Source of the DNA: Bacillota bacterium
Lineage (GTDB): Bacteria; Bacillota; Clostridia; Oscillospirales; Acutalibacteraceae
Length of the DNA: 38,078 nt
Assembly: GCA_023458755.1 (NCBI GenBank)
Contig: JAEWYE010000061.1
Span: 1-38,078, forward strand
Reading direction: 5' to 3'
The translations under genes and the position numbers were made by a program. This document shows positions 30,906 through 38,071 of this stretch, in pieces. Every line of letters starts with the position of its first letter. The stretch's first letter is position 1. Below the pieces are notes generated by a model that made no database searches, had not been told where the DNA came from, and saw only the letters and a list, made by a program, of their open reading frames with translations.

Positions 30906-31979
30906 TTGCAACTCGATAATATGATTGACTTAGACCAACTGTCTTTGTCCGAGATTTACGAAATTTTGGAACTGGCAAACAAAATTAAAGCAAACCCGCA
31001 GGAGTACAGTGAAACCTGTCGGGGTAAAATTATGGCGACTCTGTTCTATGAGCCGTCCACCAGAACAAAAATGTCTTTTCAAACCGCAATGTTCCGTTTG
31101 GGCGGGCAGGTAATCGGGTTTGACAATCCGGAAAACAGTTCCGTTTCAAAAGGCGAAACGCTCAAAGATACCGTATCCGTTGTAAGCGGCTACGCCGATG
31201 TAATCGTTATCCGCCATCCAATGGAAGGTGCGGCGAGCGCGGCTTCTCTTTATTCCAAATCTCCGGTTATTAACGCGGGGGACGGCGGACATCTCCATCC
31301 GACACAAACTTTGACCGATGTCGTTACCCTCTATAATGAAAAGGGCACACTGGATAATTTATGCATCGGTCTTTGCGGCGACTTAAAAAATGGGCGTACC
31401 GTTCATTCCCTCATGAAAACCATGGTGCGTTTCCAGAATAACAGCTTCGTCTTGATTTCCACACCGGAGCTTTCCGTTCCGCAGTATGTAAAGGATGTGC
31501 TCCATGCTGCCGGATGCAAATATCGCGAGGTGACAAGTCTTAGCGAAGCAATTCCGGAACTGGATGTTTTATATATGACCCGAATCCAAAAGGAACGTTT
31601 TGCAAGTGAACAGCAGTATGAAGAGCAAAAGGGCGTTTATGTTCTGGATAAAGAAAAGCTTAGCCGAGCAAAGCGTGATTTAAAAATTCTTCATCCGCTG
31701 CCTCGTGTGGATGAGATTACAGTGGATATCGACGAGGATCCACGCGCAATTTATTTTCAGCAAACTAAGTATGGCATGTATGCCCGCATGGCGCTCATTT
31801 TGACCATGCTCCGTCAAACGGACAGAACTCTTCCGCATTCCCACGTGAAAACTTCCAGCCCGTATCATTGCAGCAATCCAAGATGTATTACACAGGAAGA
31901 ACACTATTTGCCCAATCAATTTTCAGAAGCCGGTGATATGCTTGTCTGTAAGTATTGCGATGGGAGGACCCTTATCTGA
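30906..31979 (+). CDS. pyrB: Aspartate carbamoyltransferase with C-terminal PyrI-type zinc domain
   Basis: 357 residues, against about 305-310 for PyrB alone. Start TTG 30906, preceded by AAGGATGGGG; ATG 30921 is an alternative. FYEPSTRTKMSF (47-58) is the carbamoyl-phosphate site, HPTQTLTD the aspartate loop and HPLPRVDEI the C-terminal substrate motif, so the catalytic chain is complete. The tail has C322-x4-C327-x20-C348-x2-C351 within HCSNPRCITQEEH and LVCKYCDG, the spacing of the zinc site of E. coli PyrI (C-x4-C-x23-C-x2-C). The nucleotide-binding allosteric domain of PyrI is absent. Catalyses the first committed step of pyrimidine synthesis. Overlaps the next gene by 20 bp. Confidence 0.93.
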   Translation: MQLDNMIDLDQLSLSEIYEILELANKIKANPQEYSETCRGKIMATLFYEPSTRTKMSFQTAMFRLGGQVIGFDNPENSSVSKGETLKDTVSVVSGYADVIVIRHPMEGAASAASLYSKSPVINAGDGGHLHPTQTLTDVVTLYNEKGTLDNLCIGLCGDLKNGRTVHSLMKTMVRFQNNSFVLISTPELSVPQYVKDVLHAAGCKYREVTSLSEAIPELDVLYMTRIQKERFASEQQYEEQKGVYVLDKEKLSRAKRDLKILHPLPRVDEITVDIDEDPRAIYFQQTKYGMYARMALILTMLRQTDRTLPHSHVKTSSPYHCSNPRCITQEEHYLPNQFSEAGDMLVCKYCDGRTLI

Positions 31980-32550
31980 AAAAAAGAAGATTCTTGTTTT
32001 TTTCGGTTCGCCGCATAAAAACGGACATACCGCGCAGCTTTTGCGTGCCTTTCTGGAGCCGTTCCGGAATAAGAATATGGACATACAAATCATCGATGCG
32101 TTTGATGAGGATATTGCTCCATGCAATGCGTGCGGTGTGTGCAAGACGCGGGAGACCTGCCGGTTTCATGATTTTGATGAAATCGACAGTCAGCTCCGCC
32201 TTGCGGACATTCTTGTTTTTGCAACACCGATATACAATCTTAGTTTTCCTGCACCGCTTAAGGCAATTATGGACCGCACGCAGCGATATTATGAAGCCCG
32301 TTTTTCCTTGCATATCAAGCCGCCGATTGCCAGACCCAAACAAGCGATTCTGCTGGTAACTGCCGGTTCCGCTAATCCGGATGGAGCTGAAATCATGGAA
32401 AAGCAGCTTAAAATGATATTTACTGTAATGAATACCACGCTGAAACATACAATTTTATTGAGTAAAACCGATACCGCGCAGCCGGAAGATATAGAAAATG
32501 CGGAACAGGAAACAAAGCGCGTGGCTCTTGCCATGCTAAGTGAATTGTGA
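31960..32550 (+). CDS. NAD(P)H-dependent FMN reductase / flavodoxin-fold oxidoreductase
   Basis: 196 residues from ATG 31960. The RBS is not ideal (the only GGGAGG lies just inside the frame), so translation is probably coupled to pyrB, whose stop is 17 bp downstream of this start. KKILVFFGSPHKNGHTAQLL (about 9-28) is the FMN phosphate loop, CNACGVCKTRETC (about 55-67) is the cysteine-rich segment of the iron-sulfur-flavoprotein-like group, and FATPIYNLSFPAPLKAIMDR (about 88-107) is the second flavin motif. The four cysteines have the compact spacing seen in the NAD(P)H reductase branch. Substrate unknown. Confidence 0.85.
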   Translation: MGGPLSEKKKILVFFGSPHKNGHTAQLLRAFLEPFRNKNMDIQIIDAFDEDIAPCNACGVCKTRETCRFHDFDEIDSQLRLADILVFATPIYNLSFPAPLKAIMDRTQRYYEARFSLHIKPPIARPKQAILLVTAGSANPDGAEIMEKQLKMIFTVMNTTLKHTILLSKTDTAQPEDIENAEQETKRVALAMLSEL

Positions 32551-32590
32551 TATGATAATCTTTAGCATTATTTATGGGAGGACTTAAATT

Positions 32591-33337
32591 ATGTCTGGTC
32601 ATTCAAAATGGAATAACATCAAGCGCAAGAAGGAAAAAACCGATGGCGCAAAAGCAAAAGTTTTTACAAAAATAGGCCGTGAGCTTGCCGTAGCAGTAAA
32701 AGAGGGCGGCGGACCGGATCCGAATTCCAATTCAAAATTAAAGGATTGCATTGCAAAAGCAAAAGCCTGCAATGTGCCGAATGATAACATTGAGCGCATT
32801 ATCAAAAAAGCGGCCGGCGACGGTGACGCGGATAAATATGAAAGCATTGTATATGAGGGCTACGGTCCAAACGGTGTTGCCGTTATTGTGGAAACCTTAA
32901 CGGATAACCGGAACCGTACCGCAGGCCAGGTTCGCCACGATTTCGATAAATTTGGGGGCAATTTGGGCACTTCCGGCTGCGTTTCCTTCATGTTTGCCGA
33001 AAAAGGCGTTATCGTAATTGAGCGCGAAGGCAATGAGGAAGACAAGGTTATGGAAGACTGTCTGGAGGCCGGAGCAGCTGATTTTCAGGCAGACGAGGAC
33101 GTATTTGAAATCTATACCGAGCCGGATGATTTCAGCGGCGTTTTAGATGATTTGGAAAAGAAGGGCTATGAATTCGTTTCAGCCGAAGTTGAAATGGTGC
33201 CAAATACTTATACTTCCTTAACCGAAGAGGAGTCCATCCTGAAAATGCAGCGTTTACTTGATGCTCTTGAAGATGATGATGATGTTCAGAACGTTTGGCA
33301 TAACTGGGATGCACCGGAATCTGACGACGAAGAATAA
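32591..33337 (+). CDS. yebC: YebC/PmpR (TACO1-like) protein
   Basis: 248 residues. MSGHSKWNNIKRKK starts almost every family member; GGPDPNSNSKL and NVPNDNIERIIKKA are further family motifs, and the C-terminal acidic tail (EDDDDVQNVWHN) is intact. YebC proteins were described as transcriptional regulators and more recently as translation factors that relieve ribosome stalling. ATG follows GGGAGG. No promoter is obvious in the 40 bp after the flavin reductase, so it may be read through from pyrB. Confidence 0.95.
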   Translation: MSGHSKWNNIKRKKEKTDGAKAKVFTKIGRELAVAVKEGGGPDPNSNSKLKDCIAKAKACNVPNDNIERIIKKAAGDGDADKYESIVYEGYGPNGVAVIVETLTDNRNRTAGQVRHDFDKFGGNLGTSGCVSFMFAEKGVIVIEREGNEEDKVMEDCLEAGAADFQADEDVFEIYTEPDDFSGVLDDLEKKGYEFVSAEVEMVPNTYTSLTEEESILKMQRLLDALEDDDDVQNVWHNWDAPESDDEE

Positions 33338-33430
33338 AATTTCCATTATTTGTCTAGAATATAGATACTTTCCTTTTTAAAAGAATATTACGAGATAAAA
33401 GCAACAGCGTAATGATATGGAGGAAACAGC

Positions 33431-35134
33431 ATGGCAGAATTTGATCATCTGTGCATGAATTGTATGTCGGACACCAGCGGCGAAGATATATGCCCAAACT
33501 GCGGGTATCGTTCGGCTGAGCCTCAAATGCTTCATGCTTTACCGTATAATACTGTTTTGCAGGAAAGATACATCGTCGGCAAAGCGAAAAAAAGTAACGG
33601 TGAAGGTATCAGCTATATCGGATATGATACGGTTTTGAACATAAAAATTGAGTTGCGTGAATTTTTTCCTCAGACGATATGTGAGCGTGCTGGAAATGGT
33701 GCAGATATTCGTGTGATTAGCGGCAGTGAAATCATTTTTAATGACTGCTTGGCCAGCTTTTTGAATTATTCCCGTGAGATTGCTCATATGCGGGAACTTT
33801 CTTCTATTGTTCAGGTTTATGACATTTTTGAAGAAAATCATACCGCTTATACCGTTTCCGAATGGAATGAAAGTATCACTCTCCGCTATTTTGTGGAGCG
33901 CAGCGGAGGCAATATTAACTGGAATGCAGCCCGTCAGCTTTTTATGCCTGTGCTTTCCGCGCTTAGCTCCATACATGTGAGTAAAGTGAATCATTTGGGC
34001 ATATCGCCGGATACTCTTTTCATTATGAAAGACGGTAAGATGAAACTTGGTGGTTTTTGCATTGGCGAAGTTCGCCGAATGGATACCGATCTTCCGCCGG
34101 ACATGACTCCGGGCTGCGCTGCAATTGAGCAGTATGTAATGGACTATATTCCCAATGAGTCAACGGACGTATATGGATTTGCGGCAACTTTGTATTTTGC
34201 TTTAACCGGTAATCTGCCGCAGGATGCTTTAAAACGCCGTACCGATTCCAGACTGCTTATTCCAACAAGCATATTGCGCAACATCCCACCTCATGTGGTA
34301 ACGGCGCTTGCAAACGCGCTTCAGGTTTCGCCGGATAAGCGAACCGCGACCTTTGAACGGCTGCGTGCGGAACTCTCTGCTGCACCGACTGTTACGGCGT
34401 CGATTGAGGAAAATCTGCAATCTATACCGAAAATGCCGGTTCAGTACCACCGCGAAGAACCAAACAACAAAAAGAGCAAGGTCCCGAATTTTGTTTGGGG
34501 AATTGTTTCCTGTGTGGTTGCACTGGCTGTATTCGGCGGCATTATAGCTGCTTATATGTGGTTCAATAATCCGGGCGGGTCCGCTTCCAGTTCGAGTTTA
34601 GCTTCCTCTCAAAGTTCATCAGAAGTGGATTCCAATACTTCCGATCTTTTATCGTCCGCTGATTCTGCCGCGGTTGCAATGGCAAATCAGATTGATATTC
34701 CGAACTTGGTTGGAAAGAATTATGATAGTTTGACATCCTCCGCTGCCAGTGGCGCTGATTATCAGATCATGCTTTCGGATTCTCAGTTCAGTGACACAGT
34801 CAAAGAACGCTGCATTATTTCACAGTCTCCGGCACCGGGAACAGGTAAAAAAATGGCCAAAGGCACGATTATTACCGTTGTTGTCAGCAAAGGGCCGGCT
34901 GTTCGGGAATTGCCGGATATTGCGAACAAAAGCCTTTCGGATGCATCGCAGCTTGTAACGGCGGCTGGTTTTACGCCATCCACTTCCTATCAGAACAGCG
35001 ATACAGTGCCGGCCGATACGGTAATTGGTTATCTAAACGCAAAAGCCAAAGATAAACTGGACAGCGGTTCGCAGGTAGTCATATTGGTAAGTAAAGGGTC
35101 GGGGGGTTCCTCCACAAGTACGGCGTCCAAATAA
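33431..35134 (+). CDS. Membrane-anchored PASTA pseudokinase with N-terminal zinc ribbon
   Basis: 567 residues. C8-x2-C11 and C21-x2-C24 form a zinc ribbon. Residues 40-320 follow the kinase fold of clostridial Ser/Thr kinases (GKAKKSNGEGISYIGYDTVL as a damaged Gly loop; IELREFFP for the usual VAIKEYFP; HLGISPDT for HRDISPDN; LGGFC for the IDFGA segment). Thus the ATP lysine is R76, the catalytic Asp is G190, the Asn is T195 and the DFG Asp is G208: all key residues are gone. TM at 354-377, a Ser-rich linker, then two PASTA domains (about 422-490 and 491-557) outside the membrane. It probably binds peptidoglycan or lipid II and signals by protein contact. ATG follows GGAGG; terminator at 35153. 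Confidence 0.9.
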   Translation: MAEFDHLCMNCMSDTSGEDICPNCGYRSAEPQMLHALPYNTVLQERYIVGKAKKSNGEGISYIGYDTVLNIKIELREFFPQTICERAGNGADIRVISGSEIIFNDCLASFLNYSREIAHMRELSSIVQVYDIFEENHTAYTVSEWNESITLRYFVERSGGNINWNAARQLFMPVLSALSSIHVSKVNHLGISPDTLFIMKDGKMKLGGFCIGEVRRMDTDLPPDMTPGCAAIEQYVMDYIPNESTDVYGFAATLYFALTGNLPQDALKRRTDSRLLIPTSILRNIPPHVVTALANALQVSPDKRTATFERLRAELSAAPTVTASIEENLQSIPKMPVQYHREEPNNKKSKVPNFVWGIVSCVVALAVFGGIIAAYMWFNNPGGSASSSSLASSQSSSEVDSNTSDLLSSADSAAVAMANQIDIPNLVGKNYDSLTSSAASGADYQIMLSDSQFSDTVKERCIISQSPAPGTGKKMAKGTIITVVVSKGPAVRELPDIANKSLSDASQLVTAAGFTPSTSYQNSDTVPADTVIGYLNAKAKDKLDSGSQVVILVSKGSGGSSTSTASK

Positions 35135-35152
35135 TTTGTAGATGAAAAAGAT

Positions 35153-35185
35153 AAATGGCATCTCCGTTTCGGAGATGCCATTTTT
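35153..35185. terminator. Bidirectional terminator
   Basis: AAATGGCATCTCC (35153-35165) pairs with GGAGATGCCATTT (35171-35183), loop GTTTC; T-run on plus. Serves the pseudokinase gene and the converging amidohydrolase gene. Confidence 0.85.
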
Positions 35186-35206
35186 GCGCGATGTTTGATT
35201 TTCAGA

Positions 35207-36007
35207 TCAAAAATGAGGCTTTAAATTCAGCAGATTAATCACGTTCCGTCCGCATATATTTTCATAATCATGGTCGCAAAGCTTTGCTGTCAGCAAAAAT
35301 TGAAGTTCATCGATAGGCCGGCTCCATGGGCAATCACTGCCGAATAATACACGTTCCGATCCGTGCTTGCGAATGATGCGCTCAAATTGCTCCAAAGAGC
35401 AAATTCGGGAAGACATGGATGTGTCAATGTATACGTTCTTACCGACTAAAAATTCTTCCACTTCATCATATCTTGCCAACCCGCCCATATGTGCGGCGAT
35501 GATCTTCATTTTGGGGAACAAACCTGCTACTTTTGCCACGAATTTTGGCATCGCGTGAACCAAATTAGGGGAGAGGGGGTCAGCCCCCGCGTGGAATAAA
35601 ACTGGCAGCCCCAGCGATGAAATTGCGTCATAAATTGGGAACATGCGCTCCTCGTCAATAAAAAAGTTTTGGTAGTCCGGGTGAAATTTCACACCGTACA
35701 GTCCCAACTCCTTTATACGTGCCAACTCATCTATGGCATCGGGAGCATCCGGATGTACCGAACCAAAGCAAAAAAGAGAATCAGCTTGAATCGAAGCTGC
35801 CCAATTGTTAATCGTTGTTTGCTGGTTCGGCTTTGTGGCAATATTCATCACCACTGCCGCTGTAACACCCCATTCTTTCAGACTGTTTCTCGTACCCGCC
35901 ACGGTTCCGTCGGTATAATATGGGCTTTTACAAATCTTTGAAAGGCTTTCAAGAGCCTTTGGTGCCAGCTTGTCCGGAAACATATGGGTATGTATATCAA
36001 TCAGCAT
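35207..36007 (-). CDS. Amidohydrolase-2 family metal-dependent hydrolase
   Basis: 266 residues. TIM-barrel metal site visible as DIHTHMFPDK (H6, H8), GVKFHPDYQ, LFHAGAD, IIAAHMGG and FGSDCPWSRP with the conserved Asp near the end of the barrel. This set is typical of PF04909 proteins such as ACMS decarboxylase-like or resorcylate-type hydrolases/decarboxylases; the substrate cannot be told. No signal peptide. ATG 36007 with AGGAGATG upstream on the minus strand. Single gene between a bidirectional terminator and the divergent zinc-ribbon gene. Confidence 0.88.
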   Translation of the reverse strand: MLIDIHTHMFPDKLAPKALESLSKICKSPYYTDGTVAGTRNSLKEWGVTAAVVMNIATKPNQQTTINNWAASIQADSLFCFGSVHPDAPDAIDELARIKELGLYGVKFHPDYQNFFIDEERMFPIYDAISSLGLPVLFHAGADPLSPNLVHAMPKFVAKVAGLFPKMKIIAAHMGGLARYDEVEEFLVGKNVYIDTSMSSRICSLEQFERIIRKHGSERVLFGSDCPWSRPIDELQFLLTAKLCDHDYENICGRNVINLLNLKPHF

Positions 36008-36113
36008 GTTTTAACATCTCCTATCGTTAAAAATGTCTATTTAACTATTATAGAGGAACAGCAGAAAGAAAGCAAATTGAAAGTTCCTTAGAAAAGTGAT
36101 ATATTGAAGATTG

Positions 36114-36141
36114 TTTACAATTATTGTAAATGTGATAGAAT
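36114..36141 (+). promoter_or_regulatory. Promoter overlapped by a Fur-family-like 7-1-7 box
   Basis: TTTACA (36114-36119), 16-bp spacer, TAGAAT (36136-36141). The perfect 17-bp dyad TTTACAATTATTGTAAA (36114-36130) covers the -35 and spacer. Its core TTACAAT-T-ATTGTAA has the 7-1-7 layout of Fur/PerR/Zur boxes and differs from the PerR consensus at one position per arm. Confidence 0.5.
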
Positions 36142-36175
36142 GTAAATAAGAATTATAGTATGGAGGCAGAACAGA

Positions 36176-36405
36176 ATGGATAGTCAAGATATGAAAATTT
36201 GTCCGTATTGCGGCGACGAGATGCATCTGGGATATTTTGGAGGTGTAAGGTATCAACTGGAATGGATTCCAGAAGGTCAAAAGCAGCGGAAACACTGCTG
36301 GGCAAGCATACCGGAATTCCGCTGAATCAAACCAGTGCTTTCAAATTTAATAAAGTAGAAGCTTATTTCTGCCCACATTGCAGAAAGATAGTTGTTCACA
36401 TGTAA
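36176..36405 (+). pseudogene. PF20097/DUF6487-like zinc-ribbon protein, frameshifted
   Basis: ATG 36176 has GGAGG 9 nt upstream. The first frame gives MDSQDMKICPYCGDEMHLGY to IPEGQK and then runs to an early stop; the second frame resumes AAETLLGKHTGIPL and ends AYFCPHCRKIVVHM. Joined, they form a 76-residue protein with CPYC at the N-terminus and CPHC near the C-terminus, the plan of the small DUF6487 zinc-ribbon family. The shift is at CAAAAG (about 36278-36283): one additional A would restore QKAAET. It could be a sequencing error or a real lesion. The Fur-like box upstream suggests metal or peroxide control. Confidence 0.75.
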
Positions 36406-36507
36406 TGCTGTTTGTTCTTTTTCTTTCCCAAATTGGTATGATTCAGCTAGATAATTGATTTCGTATATCGCCTTTCTCTGGTTGGCGAACTTTTGCCCAA
36501 GCGGAAA

Positions 36508-36581
36508 GGGGCGGCATTGCCGCCCCCTATCCCTTGTATAGCGCGCGGGAGCGCACAACAGTATGAAAAACCAGATAGGGG
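36508..36581 (+). other. GC-rich structured intergenic segment
   Basis: GGGGCGGCA (36508-36516) pairs with TGCCGCCCC (36518-36526); CCCCTATC (36524-36531) can instead pair with GATAGGGG (36574-36581); GCGC flanks GGGA at about 36541-36554. It is much richer in GC than its surroundings and lies between the zinc-ribbon gene and the rpsR terminator. No frame with a start and RBS was found. Confidence 0.45.
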
Positions 36582-36589
36582 AGAGCGAA

Positions 36590-36624
36590 ATAAAAAACAA
36601 AAAAGCGGGCGCAATGCGTCCGCT
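36590..36624 (-). terminator. Terminator of rpsF-ssb-rpsR
   Basis: On the minus strand AGCGGACGC (36624-36616) pairs with GCGCCCGCT (36612-36604) around ATT, one mismatch, followed by TTTTTGTTTTTTATT. Confidence 0.8.
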
Positions 36625-36657
36625 TTTCCAAATCCATATGAAACCAAACAGCAGGAA

Positions 36658-36930
36658 TCAGTCGCTGCTGAAAGGCAACAGTGCAAGATGACGTGCGCGC
36701 TTAATCGCGGTTGTCAGCTCACGCTGATGATGTGCACAAGTACCGGTTACTCTGCGAGGAAGAATCTTCGCTCTTTCAGAAATAAAACGGCGAAGCTTTG
36801 CAACATCCTTATAATCAATCGTGTCTACCTTGTCCACGCAAAAGCTGCAAACTTTCTTGCGTCCTTTGCGACCGCCGGAACGACGATTGTCTCTATCGGA
36901 TCTGTCATTTCTATCGTTTCTGTCAGCCAT
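36658..36930 (-). CDS. rpsR: 30S ribosomal protein S18
   Basis: 90 residues. A basic, Asp/Arg-rich N-terminal extension (NDRNDRSDRDNRRSGGRKGR) is followed by the S18 core: KVCSFC, IDYKDVAKLRRFISERAKILPRRVTGTC, then HHQRELTTAIKRARHLALLP. The cysteines (CSFC and GTC) suggest the zinc-binding C+ form. It binds 16S rRNA with S6 at the platform. ATG follows AAAAGGAGG, 46 bp after ssb. Last gene of the conserved rpsF-ssb-rpsR operon. Confidence 0.97.
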   Translation of the reverse strand: MADRNDRNDRSDRDNRRSGGRKGRKKVCSFCVDKVDTIDYKDVAKLRRFISERAKILPRRVTGTCAHHQRELTTAIKRARHLALLPFSSD

Positions 36931-36976
36931 GGCAAAAAGCCTCCTTTTCTCATCAATAAATCAGTTTTCGGAAATC

Positions 36977-37426
36977 TTAAAACGGCAAATCGTCGTCAGT
37001 AGGAATTTCCTCGAAATCACCTGTATCTCCGCTTGTATAAGCAGGAGCAGGCTCGTTTGTTACCTCTGGTCTGGAGTAATTGCCGCCCATTGGGGCAGAG
37101 CCATCACGTTTGGATTCTGCAAAATGGACATTGTCTGCCACAATTTCAAAAGCCTTGCGCTTGTTACCCTGACTGTCGGTATAGCTGCGTGTTTGAATAG
37201 CGCCCTGTACAGCAATTAATTGACCTTTACGGAAGTATTTACATACAAAATCAGCAGTTCCGCGCCATGCGACAATATCAATAAAGTCAGCCTGACGTTC
37301 CGTGCCGGATTTTACATAGGAACGATCAACCGCAATGGTAAAGCTGGTTACAGCCACATCGTTAGGTGTGTGTCTTAGTTCCGGGTCAGCAACAAGTCTG
37401 CCCATTAAAACTGCGACATTCAGCAT
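36977..37426 (-). CDS. ssb: Single-stranded DNA-binding protein
   Basis: 149 residues. OB fold at 1-107 with MLNVAVLMGRLVADPELRHT, FTIAVDRSY, ADFIDIVAWRGTADFV and GQLIAVQGAIQTRSYTDSQG; a flexible linker, and the acidic tip DDDLPF that recruits replication and repair partners. ATG 37426 is 5 bp after the rpsF stop with AGAGAG as RBS inside rpsF. The middle position between rpsF and rpsR is conserved in Firmicutes. Confidence 0.97.
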   Translation of the reverse strand: MLNVAVLMGRLVADPELRHTPNDVAVTSFTIAVDRSYVKSGTERQADFIDIVAWRGTADFVCKYFRKGQLIAVQGAIQTRSYTDSQGNKRKAFEIVADNVHFAESKRDGSAPMGGNYSRPEVTNEPAPAYTSGDTGDFEEIPTDDDLPF

Positions 37427-37431
37427 TCAAA

Positions 37432-37809
37432 TCACTCTCTTTCAGCTTTTTTGACTTCAGCAGCCGGAGCAGCAGGAGCAGCGACTTTTGCTGCCTTTAC
37501 TGGCTTGGCTGGCTTGATTTCCTTTTTGATGATGAGAGAACGAAGTACGCCATCCGTAATCTTGTAGATTCTGTCGAGCTCAGCGGTAAATGCAGGAGAA
37601 CTGGTGAAGTTAATTAAAGTGTAATAGCCCTCAACCTCTTTGTTGATCGGGTATGCAAGTCTGCGCTTGCCCCATTCATCAACACTTTCAATTGTGCCGT
37701 TTGCTTCAATTAATTCTTTGAACTTCTGAACCAACGCTGCGATACCATCTTCACCCTGTGTTGCAGAAAGGATAAAAACGGTTTCATAAGCATTCTTTAA
37801 ATCTGCCAT
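37432..37809 (-). CDS. rpsF: 30S ribosomal protein S6
   Basis: 125 residues. NAYETVFILSATQGEDGI at the start, DEWGKRRLAYPINKEVEGYY (about 44-63) and the C-terminal strand of the ferredoxin-like fold are typical. An Ala/Lys/Pro-rich tail (KPAKPVKAAKVAAPAAPAAE) extends it beyond the usual 95-100 residues. ATG follows AAGGAGGTG. First gene of the operon, transcribed from TTGACT-17-TATAAT at 37924-37896. Confidence 0.97.
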   Translation of the reverse strand: MADLKNAYETVFILSATQGEDGIAALVQKFKELIEANGTIESVDEWGKRRLAYPINKEVEGYYTLINFTSSPAFTAELDRIYKITDGVLRSLIIKKEIKPAKPVKAAKVAAPAAPAAEVKKAERE

Positions 37810-37895
37810 AAAAATTGCACCTCCTTTTGGACGTTAGGCCCCAAAATGATTTGGAGCAAGGATTTATAAGCCGCATATTACAGCTTAACAGAACA

Positions 37896-37924
37896 ATTAT
37901 ATCAATTTGACTATTAAAAGTCAA
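37896..37924 (-). promoter_or_regulatory. rpsF operon promoter
   Basis: Minus strand TTGACT (37924-37919), 17-bp spacer, TATAAT (37901-37896). The leader of about 80 nt contains a CCAAA/TTTGG hairpin (about 37832-37852) and could hold an S6:S18-responsive element, which I cannot confirm. Confidence 0.65.
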
Positions 37925-37994
37925 TAAATATTTTACTAAACCAAGAAGCCGCCTGTAGGATTACAATTGATGCGTTACAATAAGTGAAAAAAAG

Positions 37995-38071
37995 ATAGCG
38001 AATAGGAAAAGCCTGTGTTACAGTTAAGTTACCACACTAACAACACACAGAAAGGAAATCCTATTCGCTAT
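37995..38071 (+). promoter_or_regulatory. Start-codon-sequestering hairpin ahead of a gene entering at 38070
   Basis: ATAGCGAATAGGA (37995-38007) pairs perfectly with TCCTATTCGCTAT (38059-38071), with an inner TGTGTT/AACACA stem (38014-38019, 38042-38047). The right arm covers AT of the ATG at 38070 and lies next to AAAGGAAA, so the RNA would hide the start. Such fold-back control is common at the left ends of insertion sequences. Confidence 0.6.

Noticed and set aside
33431..34400. Annotation as an active serine/threonine protein kinase
   Set aside because: The ATP lysine, HRD aspartate, metal-binding asparagine and DFG aspartate are all replaced.
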